DNA of 8,495 nucleotides from an uncultured Eubacterium sp. (GCA_900543365.1 UQRG01000055.1:1-8495), one strand, 5' to 3'. Positions 1-7,668 are shown, counted from the first letter of the stretch. The notes: a model not told the origin generated them from the letters alone. Program-made: numbers and translations.

Positions 1-144
1 TACCTTATCAGTAGTTACTTCTGTTACCTTATCAGTAGTTGCTTCTGTTACCTTGTCAGTAGTTGCCTCTGTTACCTTGTCAGTAGTTGCTTCTGTTACC
101 TTATCAGTAGTTGCCTCTGTTACCTTGTCTGTTGTTTCCTCTGT
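1..144 (-). repeat. 24-bp tandem repeat encoding TEATTDKV
   Basis: Six head-to-tail 24-bp units fill these bases and continue past the left edge. Five are near-identical, differing at GAT/GAC, GAA/GAG and one Ala/Val codon. The unit at 121-144, first in the protein, is divergent and encodes TEETTDKV. They encode an octapeptide rich in Thr with one Glu, one Asp and one Lys, in frame with the pectin esterase. This looks like an extended, possibly O-glycosylated linker or wall-spanning stalk after the cohesin-like domain. Copy number could vary by slippage. Confidence 0.95.
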
Positions 145-3100
145 TGTAGATTCTGAAGTTGTTTCATCAACAAATGTATAAGAACCATTTTCAACAGTTA
201 CTGGTTTTGAAGCAATATTTAAATCAGAAGATACAGAATTAATAACAGAAATATCTGTAGCAACTGAAGTACCAATTACATTACCAGTTACATTATAAGT
301 AACAGTAAATAAAGTACCCTCACCAGTAAACTTAGTTAAAGCACCATTTGGAGCAGATCCAAAGTCCTTATCATAGATACAATAAGAAACCTTAACCTTA
401 CCAAGTTGAGCCTGAGTCTTAATACCATCAGCACCAACAAAATCATTGTTATCCTTAGCAGGAACATTATTAAACTGAGACTTAATATTTCCAACATTAG
501 ATGCGTTAATCTTAATATTATTTCCTAAAGCATCCTTAGAATCAACAGCAATATTACCCTCAGTTACATCAACTGGAGATAATACAGCTGGGTCAAATGT
601 AAAGAACATTGTGTAGTTATTAAAACCAGTAGAGTTACCCTTAACATTATAATCAATTACAACAGTCTTACCATCATTTGACTTAACAGATGGTACAATA
701 GCAATTACACCTTCTGGAGTAGAAGTAGTAACTTCTGTTGTTGCCTCTGTTGTTGCTTCAGTAGTTACTTCTGTAGTTGTTTGACTTGGCTTATCATTAA
801 GTTTAGCAATATCAGAATTAACTAATGTATCAAAATATTCACAAGGAACACTTGAATCAAAGTCACCATTAGTATTTCTGCCATAAGATGTGAATAAGCC
901 AGAGTTATTAATAACAAATTCTGCATTACCCTTATCATCTGTAATATACATAGACTTAGGAGTAACAATAGAACTAGCAAAACCTAAACTAGAATCCTGA
1001 ATAATTTTAGCCAGTCTAGCAGCAATATCAAAACCACCTAATTTAGAGTGGTGAGTCTTTTCACCAGCTGCAAATAATCTAGCTGCAAGGCTAGATGCAC
1101 CATTAGCACCATCAACCTTATAAGCATCTTCATACATTGCCTTAGTTACATTATAAAGGTCAATACAAAGAATACCATTTTCTTCTGCAATCTGCTTAGT
1201 AGCAGTTACATACTCATCATTGTTGCCGTGATGTGAATAAATAGTACCGTCAGCATTAAAGTACATTCTTGAAACTGGAGTAACCATAACAGGAGTAGCA
1301 CCTACAGCCTTAGCTGCATCAATGTACTGCTGTAAGTAATACTTAAATGTACCATCAGTACCTCCTTCAGTAGTAGGAGCAGTTGATGGGAACACACCAT
1401 TAGAATCAGGAGTACCAACAGGAACATATCTATCAGCGTAACTAGCAGATGAATCATTGTGACCAAACTGAATAAATAAGTAATCACCCTTAACCATCTG
1501 GCTCTTAATCTTATCTAAGAACTTATCGCTACCATCAGACTTAGTACCATTTATAAATGTTCTTGAACTTCTACCACCTTCAGCATAGTTCATAACTTCA
1601 TACTTGTCATTATCAACAAAATACTTTAAGAATTCGCCCCAAGAACCTTCAGCTCTGTTAGCACCAGAGTTGTTAATTGCACCTGCTGAATAATCCTTAA
1701 CAGTTGAATCACCAGCAAGGAAAATAACTGACTTACCACTTGGTCTGTCTACATCAATAGAACCAGAACCTAAAGTAATTTCCTTTTCAGTAATAACAGT
1801 CTTTGGCTCACCTACATTGCCTAAAATAGTACAAGGTGTTACTGTAACCTGTAAGAATGAACCCATCATATCCTTAGTAAGTTTAACACCTGTGTTAGCA
1901 GCTGCTGTTGTTGACTTAATAGCAGTTGCTTTGCCATCCTTAACTAAAGAATAAACAATCTTAGATGCATCATTAGCATCATTAGCACCAAGAGAATACT
2001 TAACAGTAAATGTGTTGCCAGTCTGTGGAAGTAATACATCACCATCAGTTGAGAAATATGGTTCAGTTGCAAAAGCAACAGGTAATGTATCATCAACATA
2101 ATAAGTTGGTGTCCAACCTAAGTAAGACATAGCATTAATCTTAGCTGCCTCTTCAGCAGTAATAACACCAGTAACTCTCTTTGATGTATCAACAGCAGTG
2201 CCATCAGCATAAGTTGTACCAAACTCCTTATACTTAGCAGCAGTTGGAGCAACACCACTCATAGAAGTCCAACCCTCATCAGTAATAGCACCATTATTTG
2301 CAATAACTGTATTTAAGAAAGTAATATCAGCACCAGCATCCCAAGGTCTACCGAAGTAACCACCTGTGTGTTGCATACCATCTTTGTTAGTAATTGTACA
2401 AGCTCTGAATAAGTATCCTACATAATCAGCCTTATTGTTAGACCTGCCGGCAGTAATATAACCACCCATAGCAGTATCACTGTAACCACAAAATCTTAAT
2501 TCACAACCATCAAATACAGCATTACCAGAACCAAAGATATAGTCAGTATTACCTTCAATCATACAATTCTTGTAATAAGTATGAGTTGAGTCACCCATAT
2601 AAAGAGTATCCTGTGAACCAATAAACTTACAATTATTAAATTCTGACTGGTCACCTTCTACAATAAGAGCTGTACTTCTTTCAGTAGCTGCTCTACTTGT
2701 TACATCAAGAGCATAAGTTCTGTTAGGTAAAGAACCTGTAGCTGTAACACCATCAGCAATTTCTTCATCAGTAATGTACTTATTAAATGAAGCCTCAAAA
2801 GTTATGTTTTCAGCTTTAAATCCAGTAGCAGTCTTAGTAACATAAGTACCAACACCCCACTTAGATGCTTCTGTTTCCTTTTCATACTTATCAAAAGCAT
2901 TTTCTACATTGTAGTAACCTGTTTTGTCAACAGAATAATATCTATAACCAATACCATAATACCAGCTAAGTTTAACTTCTCCATTACCCTCTGGAACAAG
3001 TGTAATATAAGGAGTAGTTACGCTAAGCTGTTCTCTATAAGTGCCAGGTGCAATGTGAATAGTTACTCTGTCACTTTCAGACTGAGGATTAATAACAGCA

Positions 3101-4701
3101 GCAGCCTTTAAAGCCTCACCTACAGTTGAGTAGTTGTTAACCTGACCTTCACAACCAACATAAATGTCGTGTTTACTTGTGTCAACAGTTGGTGGAATAG
3201 GTGTAACTGGAACAAATAAAATGTCCTTATTTACATCTTTCTTTTCAACAACAATATGACCTGAAGTCTTGAAACCGTCAGCAACAGCCTGAACTTCATA
3301 AGAACCAGTTCTTAATAAAACTGTGTAAGTGCCGTCATTATTTACAACACCACCATAAGAATAACCGTCCTCTACATTTACAAATGCAATACTCTTAACA
3401 TCTGCACCACCAACAAGTTTACCTGTTGCAGTATATGTAGCCTTTAAAGCAACTGTAATATCCTGAGTCATATCACCGTTACCACTAATGTCACCATTAG
3501 CAGAAACTTCATAATCATTTACACCAGCAAGAGTTGCTGTATACTTAACATCAGGTTCTAAAGTTACTGTATAGTTTAAGCCATTTAATGTAGCAATAGC
3601 ATTTTCAACATTTGAACCTTCTTCAGGAACAAATGTAAGAACTAACTTACTTGTGTCATACTTTTCATCAAAACCAACAAGTTTACCTGTAGCCTTGAAA
3701 GTCTGCTTAGTTTCAACCTTACAATTAACTGTCTTAGAACCAGTCTTTAAGTCATCTAAAGTAACCTCAATTGTTTTAGTATCACTTGTAAAACCGTAAC
3801 CAACAGCACCCTTTAATACAGCAGTATAGCTATAGCCAGGTGTAAGCATTGCTGTAGCCTTGCCATTAGAAACTGTTGCATCAATAACATCTTCAGTTAT
3901 ATTATTCTTAAACTGAACACTATAATCCTTAACATCAAGACCATTAAGGTCAATGTTTGCTGTAACTAATACAGGAACAGTCTTAACAATTCTATTTACA
4001 ATAGGCTTACCACCAGCAGAGTTAAACCAAACCTTGTAAGCACCGCTTGTCTTAGCAACAAACTTAACTATACCAGGGATACCACCATTTAATACAACTT
4101 CATCAGCCTGAGCACCGTCTAAACTTGAAAATTCAACCATAGTATTGCCAGAATTTGATGAGCCTGTATATAATTTAATCTCAGTGCCTGCATCTAAGTT
4201 GTCAAACTGGAAGAATCTTTTAGTTTCGTTACCAGTACCATTTGCATACCACATACCATTTGCAGTATAGCCATCATCAAAGGCTGTTGTAGCCTTTGCA
4301 TTATCACCATAACTTCTTGCACCATTTGTACCGTCATAGTATAAACGGTCATTTGCATTAGTTGTAAGTGACAAACCACCACCAATATCAAATGTACCAC
4401 CATTTAAGAACTTACCAGCATTTGAGCCACCTCTTAAACCAACTTCCTCCCAATTATCAAGGAAGTTTCTTGTAATAACATTTGTATAAAGAGCAGCATC
4501 ATTTTCTTCAACTGCACCAAAGTCCCATACAGAAACAGGACCACCAGATGTAACAACATCAACTGCAACACCTGACGCAATGTTTGTTACATCTGTAGAG
4601 CCAGAGCCGGCATTTGCTGAAATAAGGTTTGTACACATAGCTGAAACCATCATAACAAATGACAAAACTCTGCTCCAAACTCTTTTAGAGCTTGTTTTCA
4701 T
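1..4701 (-). CDS. Secreted multidomain pectin esterase: pectinesterase (CE8-like) + SGNH acetylesterase (CE12-like) + cohesin-like domain, 3' end outside window
   Basis: The frame is open for 1567 codons and runs off the left edge. The start ATG has AAGGAGG 8 nt upstream. Residues 1-31 form a signal peptide (KR-rich start, hydrophobic core, cleavage probably after SANA). Residues 55-242 are a beta-rich domain beginning SVWDFG; 243-500 are three small beta-sandwich-like domains, two opening with ATGKLVG (337-343, 425-431). Residues 507-865 are a pectinesterase domain: QDTLY (697-701, catalytic Asp698), DYIFG (720-724, Asp720) and YFGRPW (782-787, Arg785) match the family's catalytic residues. 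Residues 866-985 look Ig-like. Residues 988-1235 are an SGNH esterase: GDST (Ser999), GGRSSR (1042 on), GHND (Asn1082) and EKTH (Glu1214, His1217). A Thr/Glu linker (1308-1327), a cohesin-like domain (1328-1512) and TEATTDKV repeats follow. Inferred role: extracellular removal of methyl and acetyl esters from pectin, exposing it to lyases and hydrolases. The CE8 call is very secure and the acetylesterase substrate less so. The surface anchor, if any, is not visible. Confidence 0.93.
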   Translation of the reverse strand, partial: MKTSSKRVWSRVLSFVMMVSAMCTNLISANAGSGSTDVTNIASGVAVDVVTSGGPVSVWDFGAVEENDAALYTNVITRNFLDNWEEVGLRGGSNAGKFLNGGTFDIGGGLSLTTNANDRLYYDGTNGARSYGDNAKATTAFDDGYTANGMWYANGTGNETKRFFQFDNLDAGTEIKLYTGSSNSGNTMVEFSSLDGAQADEVVLNGGIPGIVKFVAKTSGAYKVWFNSAGGKPIVNRIVKTVPVLVTANIDLNGLDVKDYSVQFKNNITEDVIDATVSNGKATAMLTPGYSYTAVLKGAVGYGFTSDTKTIEVTLDDLKTGSKTVNCKVETKQTFKATGKLVGFDEKYDTSKLVLTFVPEEGSNVENAIATLNGLNYTVTLEPDVKYTATLAGVNDYEVSANGDISGNGDMTQDITVALKATYTATGKLVGGADVKSIAFVNVEDGYSYGGVVNNDGTYTVLLRTGSYEVQAVADGFKTSGHIVVEKKDVNKDILFVPVTPIPPTVDTSKHDIYVGCEGQVNNYSTVGEALKAAAVINPQSESDRVTIHIAPGTYREQLSVTTPYITLVPEGNGEVKLSWYYGIGYRYYSVDKTGYYNVENAFDKYEKETEASKWGVGTYVTKTATGFKAENITFEASFNKYITDEEIADGVTATGSLPNRTYALDVTSRAATERSTALIVEGDQSEFNNCKFIGSQDTLYMGDSTHTYYKNCMIEGNTDYIFGSGNAVFDGCELRFCGYSDTAMGGYITAGRSNNKADYVGYLFRACTITNKDGMQHTGGYFGRPWDAGADITFLNTVIANNGAITDEGWTSMSGVAPTAAKYKEFGTTYADGTAVDTSKRVTGVITAEEAAKINAMSYLGWTPTYYVDDTLPVAFATEPYFSTDGDVLLPQTGNTFTVKYSLGANDANDASKIVYSLVKDGKATAIKSTTAAANTGVKLTKDMMGSFLQVTVTPCTILGNVGEPKTVITEKEITLGSGSIDVDRPSGKSVIFLAGDSTVKDYSAGAINNSGANRAEGSWGEFLKYFVDNDKYEVMNYAEGGRSSRTFINGTKSDGSDKFLDKIKSQMVKGDYLFIQFGHNDSSASYADRYVPVGTPDSNGVFPSTAPTTEGGTDGTFKYYLQQYIDAAKAVGATPVMVTPVSRMYFNADGTIYSHHGNNDEYVTATKQIAEENGILCIDLYNVTKAMYEDAYKVDGANGASSLAARLFAAGEKTHHSKLGGFDIAARLAKIIQDSSLGFASSIVTPKSMYITDDKGNAEFVINNSGLFTSYGRNTNGDFDSSVPCEYFDTLVNSDIAKLNDKPSQTTTEVTTEATTEATTEVTTSTPEGVIAIVPSVKSNDGKTVVIDYNVKGNSTGFNNYTMFFTFDPAVLSPVDVTEGNIAVDSKDALGNNIKINASNVGNIKSQFNNVPAKDNNDFVGADGIKTQAQLGKVKVSYCIYDKDFGSAPNGALTKFTGEGTLFTVTYNVTGNVIGTSVATDISVINSVSSDLNIASKPVTVENGSYTFVDETTSESTTEETTDKVTEATTDKVTEATTDKVTEATTDKVTEATTDKVTEVTTDKV
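721..780 (-). repeat. TTEV/TTEA linker repeat
   Basis: Twenty codons (residues 1308-1327) encode TTEV and TTEA tetrapeptides between the SGNH esterase region and the cohesin-like domain. This is a typical flexible Thr/Glu interdomain linker of secreted clostridial glycan-degrading proteins. It has the same flavour as the 24-bp repeats at 1-144 but lacks the DKV part. Confidence 0.85.
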
Positions 4702-4709
4702 AAGCATTT

Positions 4710-4716
4710 CCTCCTT
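4710..4716 (-). promoter_or_regulatory. Ribosome binding site of the pectin esterase gene
   Basis: The minus strand reads AAGGAGG, a full Shine-Dalgarno match, 8 nt before the ATG at 4701. This fixes the start, which is immediately followed by a good signal peptide. Confidence 0.92.
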
Positions 4717-4721
4717 TTTAC

Positions 4722-4737
4722 GGATAATCTTATATCC
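4722..4737 (-). promoter_or_regulatory. Small leader hairpin before the pectin esterase
   Basis: GGATA and TATCC arms (5 bp) with a 6-nt loop lie in the predicted 5' leader, between the inferred transcription start near 4744 and the ribosome site. It may stabilise the mRNA or serve as a binding site. It is short and could be incidental. Confidence 0.35.
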
Positions 4738-4750
4738 AAATTTCTAATTT

Positions 4751-4779
4751 ATTATACATCATTTACACTTTTAATGCAA
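4751..4779 (-). promoter_or_regulatory. Predicted promoter of the pectin esterase gene
   Basis: On the minus strand a perfect -10 TATAAT (4751-4756) sits 17 bp downstream of a weak -35 TTGCAT (4774-4779; three of six consensus bases). Transcription would start near 4744, giving a leader of about 43 nt. The weak -35 beside a perfect -10 suggests activation or other control, but I see no confident cre site or other known operator. Confidence 0.65.
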
Positions 4780-4866
4780 CATATATAAAATTCACATAAT
4801 AAAAACAGCAAATTATATAAATTATATTTCCAAATTTTGTGCAATATTACAATAAGATTTTACACA
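4780..4866. other. AT-rich spacer with no recognised gene
   Basis: This stretch lies between the mnmA-operon terminator and the pectin esterase promoter. It is nearly pure A/T with short AATTATA-type repetitions. No ORF with a ribosome site and no clear operator is visible. It is the only space upstream of the promoter where a pectin-responsive regulator could bind. Confidence 0.6.
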
Positions 4867-4913
4867 AAAAAATAAAGGTAACAAACTCCTAAAAGTCATT
4901 ACCTTTATTTTTT
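4867..4913 (-). terminator. Terminator of the rrf2-nifS-nifU-mnmA operon
   Basis: A 15-bp perfect stem (arms 4867-4881 and 4899-4913, core AATAAAGGTAA/TTACCTTTATT) encloses a 17-nt loop, about 55 nt past the mnmA stop. On the minus strand the second arm runs into a T-rich tail. The other strand also has a T-rich tail, so the structure could work in both directions. The next gene downstream is on the same strand and has its own promoter. Confidence 0.82.
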
Positions 4914-4968
4914 ATTTATGATTTTAATAATATTGAAATATATTTATATCTTATTAGTCATAAAGTTA

Positions 4969-6030
4969 TTAGTCCTCTGAACCTACAATAATACCACCGC
5001 CTACAACATAATTATCGTCATAGAAAACTGCAGCCTGACCAGGAGTAACAGCCCTCTGAGGTTCATCAAATACAGCCTCAATATATCCTCCCTTAGGTCT
5101 AATAATACAAGGTGATTTTTGCTGGTTATATCTAAGTTTGCCAAAGCAACGAACTTCGTCTGTTATTTTACCTAGTCCCATCGGATTGTAATCTTTAATA
5201 AGTACAGATTTTTTAAACAAGTCTTCATTACTACCTATAACAACTCTATTATTCGCCTTATCTATAGCAGTAACATAAGCCGGCACTCCAAGGGCAATAC
5301 CAAGACCCTTACGCTGACCTATAGTATAATTTGTAATTCCCTTATGTCTGCCAATAACATTACCCATATTATCAACAAAGTCACCTTCCGGAATAACAAC
5401 ATTTGTACTTTCCTTAATAAAAGTGCCATAATCTCCATCTGGTACAAAACATATATCCTGACTGTCAGGCTTATTTGCAACTTTAAAACCAATTTTTTCA
5501 GCAATTTTTCTTATTTCACTTTTAGAATAAGCTCCGTCTGGCATAAGAGTTTTTGAAAGTTGTTCTTGAGTCAAGTTATAAAGAGCATAGCTTTGGTCTT
5601 TATTATCTGCCATTTTAAGAGTTAGCCTTCCAGTAACAGGGTGCTTAACAATATTGGCATAATGACCAGTAGCTATATAGTCTGCTCCTATTTCCAAAGC
5701 TCTGTGAAGCATTGCCTCCCACTTAACATAACGATTACAAGCAATACAAGGATTAGGAGTAGCTGCATTAAGATATTCCTTAATAAAATAATCAATTACT
5801 TTATCTTTAAAAACATCTTTAAAATTAAGTACATAGTGAGGTATACCAATTTTAGCAGCAACAGCTCTAGCATCTTCTGCCGCAGTAAGTCCACAGCAAT
5901 TTCCTTCAACATCTTCACCGTCCCAAAGCTGCATTGTAACACCAACAACTTCGTATCCTTGTTCCTTTAAAAGCCAAGCAGCCACAGAGGAATCAACTCC
6001 TCCAGACATACCTACAACAACCTTGGACAT
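4969..6030 (-). CDS. mnmA: tRNA-specific 2-thiouridylase MnmA
   Basis: Encodes 353 aa, normal full length for this cytoplasmic enzyme, which activates U34 of tRNA (Lys, Glu, Gln) with ATP and replaces its 2-oxygen with sulfur. The N-terminus has the PP-loop ATP-binding motif SGGVDS (residues 9-14). The two catalytic cysteines are visible: Cys98 in NPCIACN and Cys194 in QDICF. NYTIGQRKGLG (about 234-244) and the C-terminal beta-barrel ending RAVTPGQAAVFY are typical. The ATG follows the nifU stop by one base, and its ribosome site GAGGAGG (6037-6043) lies within the last nifU codons, so the two genes are probably translationally coupled. Sulfur probably comes from the NifS desulfurase two genes upstream, as known for the desulfurase-MnmA pair of Bacillus. 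It is the last gene of the operon. Confidence 0.97.
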   Translation of the reverse strand: MSKVVVGMSGGVDSSVAAWLLKEQGYEVVGVTMQLWDGEDVEGNCCGLTAAEDARAVAAKIGIPHYVLNFKDVFKDKVIDYFIKEYLNAATPNPCIACNRYVKWEAMLHRALEIGADYIATGHYANIVKHPVTGRLTLKMADNKDQSYALYNLTQEQLSKTLMPDGAYSKSEIRKIAEKIGFKVANKPDSQDICFVPDGDYGTFIKESTNVVIPEGDFVDNMGNVIGRHKGITNYTIGQRKGLGIALGVPAYVTAIDKANNRVVIGSNEDLFKKSVLIKDYNPMGLGKITDEVRCFGKLRYNQQKSPCIIRPKGGYIEAVFDEPQRAVTPGQAAVFYDDNYVVGGGIIVGSED

Positions 6031-6031
6031 A

Positions 6032-6472
6032 TTATTCCTCCTCAGGAATTTCCTCGTGTTCTCCTATATCATTAACAGGCTTTTTAAGACCTTCAATAAC
6101 GATGCCATTCTTTTCTGCATAGTCCCAAAGAGCAGCGTGTAAAGCCTCCTCTGCAAGACATGAGCAGTGAACCTTAACAGGTGGAAGTCCATCAAGAGCC
6201 TCCATAACAGCCTTGTTTGTAATCTTCATAGCTTCCTCAATAGTCTTACCCTTAATCATTTCAGTAGCCATAGAACTAGTAGCAACAGCAGCACCACAGC
6301 CAAAAGTTTTGAACTTAGCATCAAGTACAATACCATTTTCAATCTTTAAATAAACTTTCATAATATCGCCACATTTAGCGTTACCTACTGTACCAACACC
6401 ACTGGCATCTTGTATTTCTCCTACATTTCTTGGATTCATAAAATGATCCATAACCTTTTCACTATACTGCAT
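6032..6472 (-). CDS. nifU: Fe-S cluster assembly scaffold, NifU/IscU N-terminal type
   Basis: Encodes 146 aa, matching the single-domain U-type scaffold without the C-terminal Nfu domain of full NifU. It accepts sulfur from the desulfurase and assembles [2Fe-2S] clusters in the cytoplasm. The family signature HFMNPRNVGE (10-19) is present. The three cluster cysteines are seen at Cys34 (GNAKCGD, with Asp36), Cys59 (FGCGAA) and Cys103 (KVHCSC, with His102). An additional Cys105 lies two residues after the third ligand. The C-terminus is acidic (EHEEIPEEE). It starts 2 nt after the nifS stop, with AAAGGAG (6483-6489) inside the end of nifS. The role in general cluster assembly rather than nitrogen fixation is inferred, since no nitrogenase genes are nearby. 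Confidence 0.95.
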   Translation of the reverse strand: MQYSEKVMDHFMNPRNVGEIQDASGVGTVGNAKCGDIMKVYLKIENGIVLDAKFKTFGCGAAVATSSMATEMIKGKTIEEAMKITNKAVMEALDGLPPVKVHCSCLAEEALHAALWDYAEKNGIVIEGLKKPVNDIGEHEEIPEEE

Positions 6473-6474
6473 AA

Positions 6475-7656
6475 TTAATTATCTCCTTTGTTATTTATAA
6501 ACTCTTCATATAATGGTGACATCTGTCTTAATCTTTCAACAATTTGTGGTAATTCTTGAATTACATAATCTACCTGTTCTTCAGTTGTAAAGTGACCCAT
6601 TGAAAGTCTAACTGAACCGTGAGCCTTCTCGTGAGGTAAACCTATGGCAAGAAGTACATGAGATGGGTCAAGAGAACCACTTGTACAAGCACTACCACTT
6701 GATGCACAAATATTCTTGTGGTCAAGTAAGAGAAGAATACTTTCTCCCTCTATAAATTCAAATGAAATATTAACATTGCCTGGTAATCTCTTAGTTGGAT
6801 GACCATTTAATCTTGCATAAGGCACTTTCTCAAGAATACCCTTAATAAGTTTATCTCTTAAAGCTGTAAGTCTTGGAATTTCAGTATCAAGTTCCTTAGT
6901 CGCAAGTTCTGCTGCAAGACCAATACCTACAATGCCAGGTACATTTTCAGTACCAGCTCTTCTTCTTCTTTCCTGTGCACCACCGTGAATAAGTGGATTA
7001 AGCTTAATACCCTTTTTAATATATAAAGCACCAATACCCTTAGGTCCATAGAATTTGTGACCACTCATAGAAAGCATATCTATGTTCATAGCCTTAACAT
7101 CTATTTCAATATGACCAACAGCCTGAACAGCATCAGTATGGAATATAATACCATTTTCGTGAGCAATTTTGCCAATTTCAGCAATAGGCTGAATAGTACC
7201 TATTTCGTTATTAGCAAACATAATAGTAATAAGAATAGTATCCTTTCTAATAGCCTTTTTAAGGTCATCAAGGCTAATCATTCCATATTCATCAACAGGA
7301 AGGTAAGTTACTTCATAACCCTTAGTTTCAAGATATTCACAAGTGTGTAAAACTGCGTGATGTTCAATACAAGATGTAATAATATGCTTACCCTTAGACC
7401 CATAACTTTCTGCAACACCCTTAATAGCCCAGTTGTCAGCCTCTGAACCACCAGCAGTGAAATAAATTTCATTAGTATCAGCACCAATAGCATTAGCCAC
7501 CTGTTCTCTGCCGTGTTCTACAGCAATTTTGTTTTTCTGTGCAATTTTATAAATACTTGATGGATTACCATAGCTTTCTGTAAAATATGGTAATACTTCC
7601 TTAGCAACTTCAGGTCTTACTGGTGTAGTTGCCGCATTGTCAAAATAATACTCCAT
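6475..7656 (-). CDS. nifS: Cysteine desulfurase, NifS/IscS group I
   Basis: Encodes 393 aa from the chosen ATG, normal for the family. This PLP enzyme converts L-cysteine to alanine and passes the persulfide sulfur to acceptors. Seen in order: DNAATTP (6-12), His100 in EHH, NNEIGTIQP (149-157), HTDAVQ (173-178, the PLP-contacting Asp175 and Gln178), the PLP Schiff-base lysine Lys201 in SGHKFYGPKG, RRAGTEN (232-238), and catalytic Cys324 in SSGSACTSG, the group I mobile-loop sequence. The ATG at 7656 is preferred although its AAGGAG lies 12 nt away. A TTG at 7668 directly abuts that AAGGAG and is too close to be used. The gene sits between the regulator and the scaffold in one operon, so it should feed both NifU and MnmA. 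Confidence 0.96.
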   Translation of the reverse strand: MEYYFDNAATTPVRPEVAKEVLPYFTESYGNPSSIYKIAQKNKIAVEHGREQVANAIGADTNEIYFTAGGSEADNWAIKGVAESYGSKGKHIITSCIEHHAVLHTCEYLETKGYEVTYLPVDEYGMISLDDLKKAIRKDTILITIMFANNEIGTIQPIAEIGKIAHENGIIFHTDAVQAVGHIEIDVKAMNIDMLSMSGHKFYGPKGIGALYIKKGIKLNPLIHGGAQERRRRAGTENVPGIVGIGLAAELATKELDTEIPRLTALRDKLIKGILEKVPYARLNGHPTKRLPGNVNISFEFIEGESILLLLDHKNICASSGSACTSGSLDPSHVLLAIGLPHEKAHGSVRLSMGHFTTEEQVDYVIQELPQIVERLRQMSPLYEEFINNKGDN

Positions 7657-7668
7657 TTTTATATTCAA

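Noticed and set aside
1..144. CRISPR-like array of 24-bp repeats
   Set aside because: The units are directly adjacent with no spacers and stay in frame with a long secreted protein, so they are coding tandem repeats.
1302..1487. Small minus-strand ORF inside the SGNH esterase region
   Set aside because: It is an out-of-frame shadow of the 1567-codon frame, low in complexity (Leu/Met-rich) and with no known domain.
4194..4403. Small minus-strand ORF of 69 codons
   Set aside because: It lies in another frame of the pectin esterase N-terminal region, whose own frame carries the signal peptide and domain motifs.
5641..5970. Plus-strand ORF of 109 codons antisense to mnmA
   Set aside because: The MnmA frame below it has all family motifs, and the antisense product is Ser/Asn/Ile-rich with no domain, as expected for a complement shadow.
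7057..7350. Plus-strand ORF of 97 codons antisense to nifS
   Set aside because: It overlaps the most conserved part of NifS and has no recognisable domain or operon partner.
7657..7668. TTG start for nifS four codons upstream
   Set aside because: It abuts the AAGGAG with no spacing, so a ribosome could not use both; the family start is MxxYxDNAATTP, matching the ATG at 7656.
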